DNA of 64,000 nt, from contig JAYVEP010000123.1 of the NCBI GenBank assembly GCA_043749225.1, positions 19,205 through 83,204 of the forward strand. The letters run 5' to 3'. The number at the start of each line of letters is the position of its first letter. Position 1 is the stretch's first letter. Shown one piece after another: positions 62,358 through 64,000 of this stretch. Source of the stretch: JANXUC01 sp043749225. Its GTDB lineage: Bacteria > Acidobacteriota > Terriglobia > Terriglobales > Acidobacteriaceae. The translations under genes were made by a program, and so were the position numbers. The notes below the pieces were generated by a model. The model was given only the letters and a program-made list of their open reading frames with translations. It did not search any database and was not told where the DNA came from.

Positions 62358-62608
62358 CCACGAAGGAAAGAATGGTAGCCACACTGGTGTGGGAAGGGCA
62401 TACAAACCGCGAGATTTCCACGCGGATTGGAACCAGCGAGCAGGTGGTGAAGAACCATTTGCGCAGCGCGTTCGACAAATTAGGAGTCTGGAGCCGCCTG
62501 GAATTGGCGTTGTATGTAGCAAGCCACGGCGGTGCGGGATGGGAAAGCACGATCGCACCCGTCGGCGGCAACGTAACTGTCATCCGTATGGAACAGAGTG
62601 CGGAATAG
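62336..62608 (+). CDS. Receiver-less LuxR/GerE-type HTH protein, pair 2 downstream member
   Basis: 90 residues. HTH core LTTKERMVATLVWEGHTNRE then ISTRIGTSEQVVKNHLRSAF and DKLGVWSRLELALYV is GerE-type, orthologous to the 57651 gene. GGGAG lies 5 nt before the ATG. The 22-bp overlap with the upstream gene implies coupled translation, so the two proteins are probably made together, perhaps as a heterodimer. A short C-terminal tail (about 65-90) has no recognisable motif. Confidence 0.83.
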   Translation: MQPRDRLTTKERMVATLVWEGHTNREISTRIGTSEQVVKNHLRSAFDKLGVWSRLELALYVASHGGAGWESTIAPVGGNVTVIRMEQSAE

Positions 62609-63355
62609 TTTTAGCGTGGCACTGCAGCGCGATAAAGTTTGAGATGGAGCGGGCTTACAGAGTCCAAATGGGGGAATCCGCGGTCTGCTCCTGGCCGGTT
62701 CCGCGAGGTTGGGACGCGCCTTACCAGGCGCAGTCGGGTGACTGAATCCTCTGTGGGATGCACGTCATTTTGCCCGAACCCAGCTTCGCGGACGGTCGAG
62801 TTTTAGCGCCGGAGAGTTCTGTGCAAGGTTGAGGTAGCAGTTTCAAGTTGCGGGTTCAAGTTCAAGTTCCAAAACCACAAGAGCTTCTTGGGGGGCTGAC
62901 CGTAGAAGAAGCGCTTGCGAGCGGTACGAAACCCGAAACTCGAAATCAAAATTCAAGCGCGGGCACGGCTTCAGGCGCGCCCTGATACGAAACCTTCCAC
63001 AGCGGATTGAAGCCGATGTTCAAGATCAATGACTCATCGCAGCGTTGAAGCGCTGCGCCACCCAAAAACAGGCGTGTATTCGATTTTTTCCGCAGCCTCT
63101 TAAGGATGACGACCCGTGCAAGCTTGCATGCGGCACCTCGCACGTGAACTTGGGCACTACTCTGCAATCGGTTGCAGAGGCTTTGGATCAGTCCGCACGT
63201 CTAGATTCGTAAGTTGTTCTGCCACAATCGGTTACCGCTGCTGCCCAGCACCCCTTCGAGGCGCAGTAAATGCAGATATGTAAGGGTCGCCGACGAGAGT
63301 TGGGCGAGGCTGCCGTTCGAGATGGGGCTTGGAAACACGGGGTTACGAGAAACCG
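62609..63355. other. Intergenic region with REP-like elements
   Basis: 747 bp. Contains a decayed REP-like palindrome at 62961-62982 (GGGCACGGCTTCAGGCGC, 2 mismatches to the hairpin at 52495) and a hairpin GCAGCG-TTGAAG-CGCTGC at 63039-63056. A CAAGTTC-rich stretch lies around 62842-62873. No gene with a ribosome site was found. Confidence 0.5.
62961..63056. repeat. REP-like palindromic element, degenerate copy
   Basis: First hairpin: GGCACGGC, TTCA loop, GGCGCGCC (two mismatches). Second hairpin, 56 bp on: GCAGCG, TTGAAG loop, CGCTGC, perfect. The paired-hairpin layout resembles the element at 52494-52547 and typical acidobacterial intergenic repeats. Confidence 0.5.
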
Positions 63356-63763
63356 ATGGCTTACACAGAAACCTTCTGGATGGCATGCGATTCCACTGAG
63401 ACCACTCGCGCCGAGTACGGCCCCTTTGCCACTCGCGCTGAGGCCGAGGCTACCGCACACCGCCTGCGTTTCGGTTACCTGCTACGCTACGAGCACGTGA
63501 TGGAAGAGCAAGATGAGATTCAGGATGTGCGGTCGATTTTCATCGAGTTAGGCGAGCATCCAATCCCGCTTCCGCTTCCGTTGCAGTGGCATACGCGATG
63601 CGCTTCCTGCGGCCTGAGCGCTATCCACGACCACAGCTGGCAGGCCGAGGTCTGGGCCGACATTCACGAATTTGAGAACCAGCGCCACTTCGTACGCCTC
63701 TTCGAACGCCGAGATGACAAGGGGCTCCGCGAAATCACGCACTGGCGTCAGCAGAGCGCCTGA
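63356..63763 (+). CDS. Hypothetical small protein with a CxxC motif
   Basis: 135 residues from ATG 63356 (an in-frame TTG at 63329 is possible). An N-terminal segment (TETTRAEYGPFATRAEAEAT, AHRLRFGYLLRYEHV) looks like a mixed alpha/beta fold. Then comes a possible metal site CASCGLSAIHDHSW (CxxC followed by HxH) and a charged C-terminal part (HFVRLFERRDDKGLREITHW). Family not recognised. It stands alone, 28 bp from the convergent MarC-like gene. Confidence 0.6.
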   Translation: MAYTETFWMACDSTETTRAEYGPFATRAEAEATAHRLRFGYLLRYEHVMEEQDEIQDVRSIFIELGEHPIPLPLPLQWHTRCASCGLSAIHDHSWQAEVWADIHEFENQRHFVRLFERRDDKGLREITHWRQQSA

Positions 63764-63790
63764 TATCAGAAATTCGATTCAGGCAACTTC

Positions 63791-64000
63791 CTAATGACTG
63801 TGCTGAATCCACACTTCCACAACTTTGCCTACGCCGTTGGTCAAGATCTGCACGCCCACGCAGATCAGAATAAACGCTGAAAACCTGAGCAAGACCATGG
63901 CACCGGTTGCTCCCAGCCATTGCAGCAGCTTGTGCGCGAAACGGTAGCTTAGGTACACGGAAAGCGTCACCAACAAGATGCCCAGCAAAATGGCGAGCAA
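63791..64000 (-). CDS. MarC-family/UPF0056-like membrane protein (3' end only)
   Basis: Partial: the gene continues past the window edge. The visible 69 residues hold two hydrophobic helices (MLAILLGILLVTLSVYLSYR; FSAFILICVGVQILTNGVGKV) separated by a GATGA turn, with the pattern RFSAFILICVGVQILTNGV resembling the last helix of MarC-family proteins. Function of MarC is not established. The true start lies outside. Confidence 0.6.
   Translation of the reverse strand: MLAILLGILLVTLSVYLSYRFAHKLLQWLGATGAMVLLRFSAFILICVGVQILTNGVGKVVEVWIQHSH

Noticed and set aside
62946..63167. Open frame on the minus strand with GGAALQRCDE
   Set aside because: It lies over the REP-like hairpins, lacks a ribosome site, and its translation resembles spurious proteins often called from acidobacterial intergenic repeats.

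Overview
The window looks like a chromosomal segment of an Acidobacteriota (Terriglobia-like) bacterium. This rests on an Oar-type TonB-dependent receptor with an N-terminal carboxypeptidase-regulatory-like domain, an exosortase/EpsI exopolysaccharide locus, many GTG/TTG starts with clear Shine-Dalgarno sites, and small intergenic palindromes of a kind common in that phylum. No rRNA, tRNA, CRISPR array or insertion sequence was seen, so the taxonomy is an inference.

Region 1 (1-13.4 kb) is a nutrient module. A three-domain regulator (MerR-type HTH, XRE-type HTH, cupin) is divergent from a TonB-dependent receptor. A plus-strand run follows: GSAM-like aminotransferase, APC permease, aldehyde dehydrogenase, GABA aminotransferase, methylmalonate-semialdehyde dehydrogenase and another class III aminotransferase. 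Together they suggest import and breakdown of an amine or omega-amino acid (GABA, beta-alanine, polyamine-derived) to succinate semialdehyde and acetyl-/propionyl-CoA. A secreted DmpA/BapA-type beta-aminopeptidase lies convergently just after it.

Region 2 (14.7-17.5 kb) holds a small membrane protein, a MIP18/SufT-like Fe-S assembly factor, and a b-type cytochrome overlapping a Tat-exported molybdopterin oxidoreductase.

Region 3 (17.5-55 kb) is a large exopolysaccharide (EPS) locus. On the minus strand are an exosortase, EpsI and a TPR lipoprotein. On the plus strand a long operon runs from an AAA+ 'sigma-54-type' regulator lacking the GAFTGA loop through export lipoprotein, outer-membrane barrel, chain-length protein, ExeA-like ATPase, BY-kinase, phosphoglycosyltransferase, glycosyltransferase, O-antigen-ligase-like polymerase, asparagine-synthase-like amidotransferase and sulfotransferase. 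Beyond it lie two secreted beta-helix paralogues, two formyltransferase-fold proteins, a polysaccharide deacetylase, a GT4 transferase, a GDP-mannose/UDP-glucose dehydrogenase, a heparinase II/III protein and a second amidotransferase. A sulfate-activation block follows (CysQ-like phosphatase, TauE-family permease, fused sulfate adenylyltransferase/APS kinase). With the sulfotransferase this suggests a uronic-acid-containing, possibly sulfated polysaccharide. No Wzx flippase and no PEP-CTERM substrate were seen.

Region 4 (55.7-64 kb) carries a secreted basic protein, a GT2 transferase and a striking arrangement: two pairs of tiny receiver-less LuxR-type HTH proteins flank a membrane-anchored GAF protein and a membrane-anchored Sel1-like protein. 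In the first pair the downstream gene is wholly nested out of frame inside the upstream ORF. The window ends with a small CxxC protein and the 3' end of a MarC-like membrane protein.
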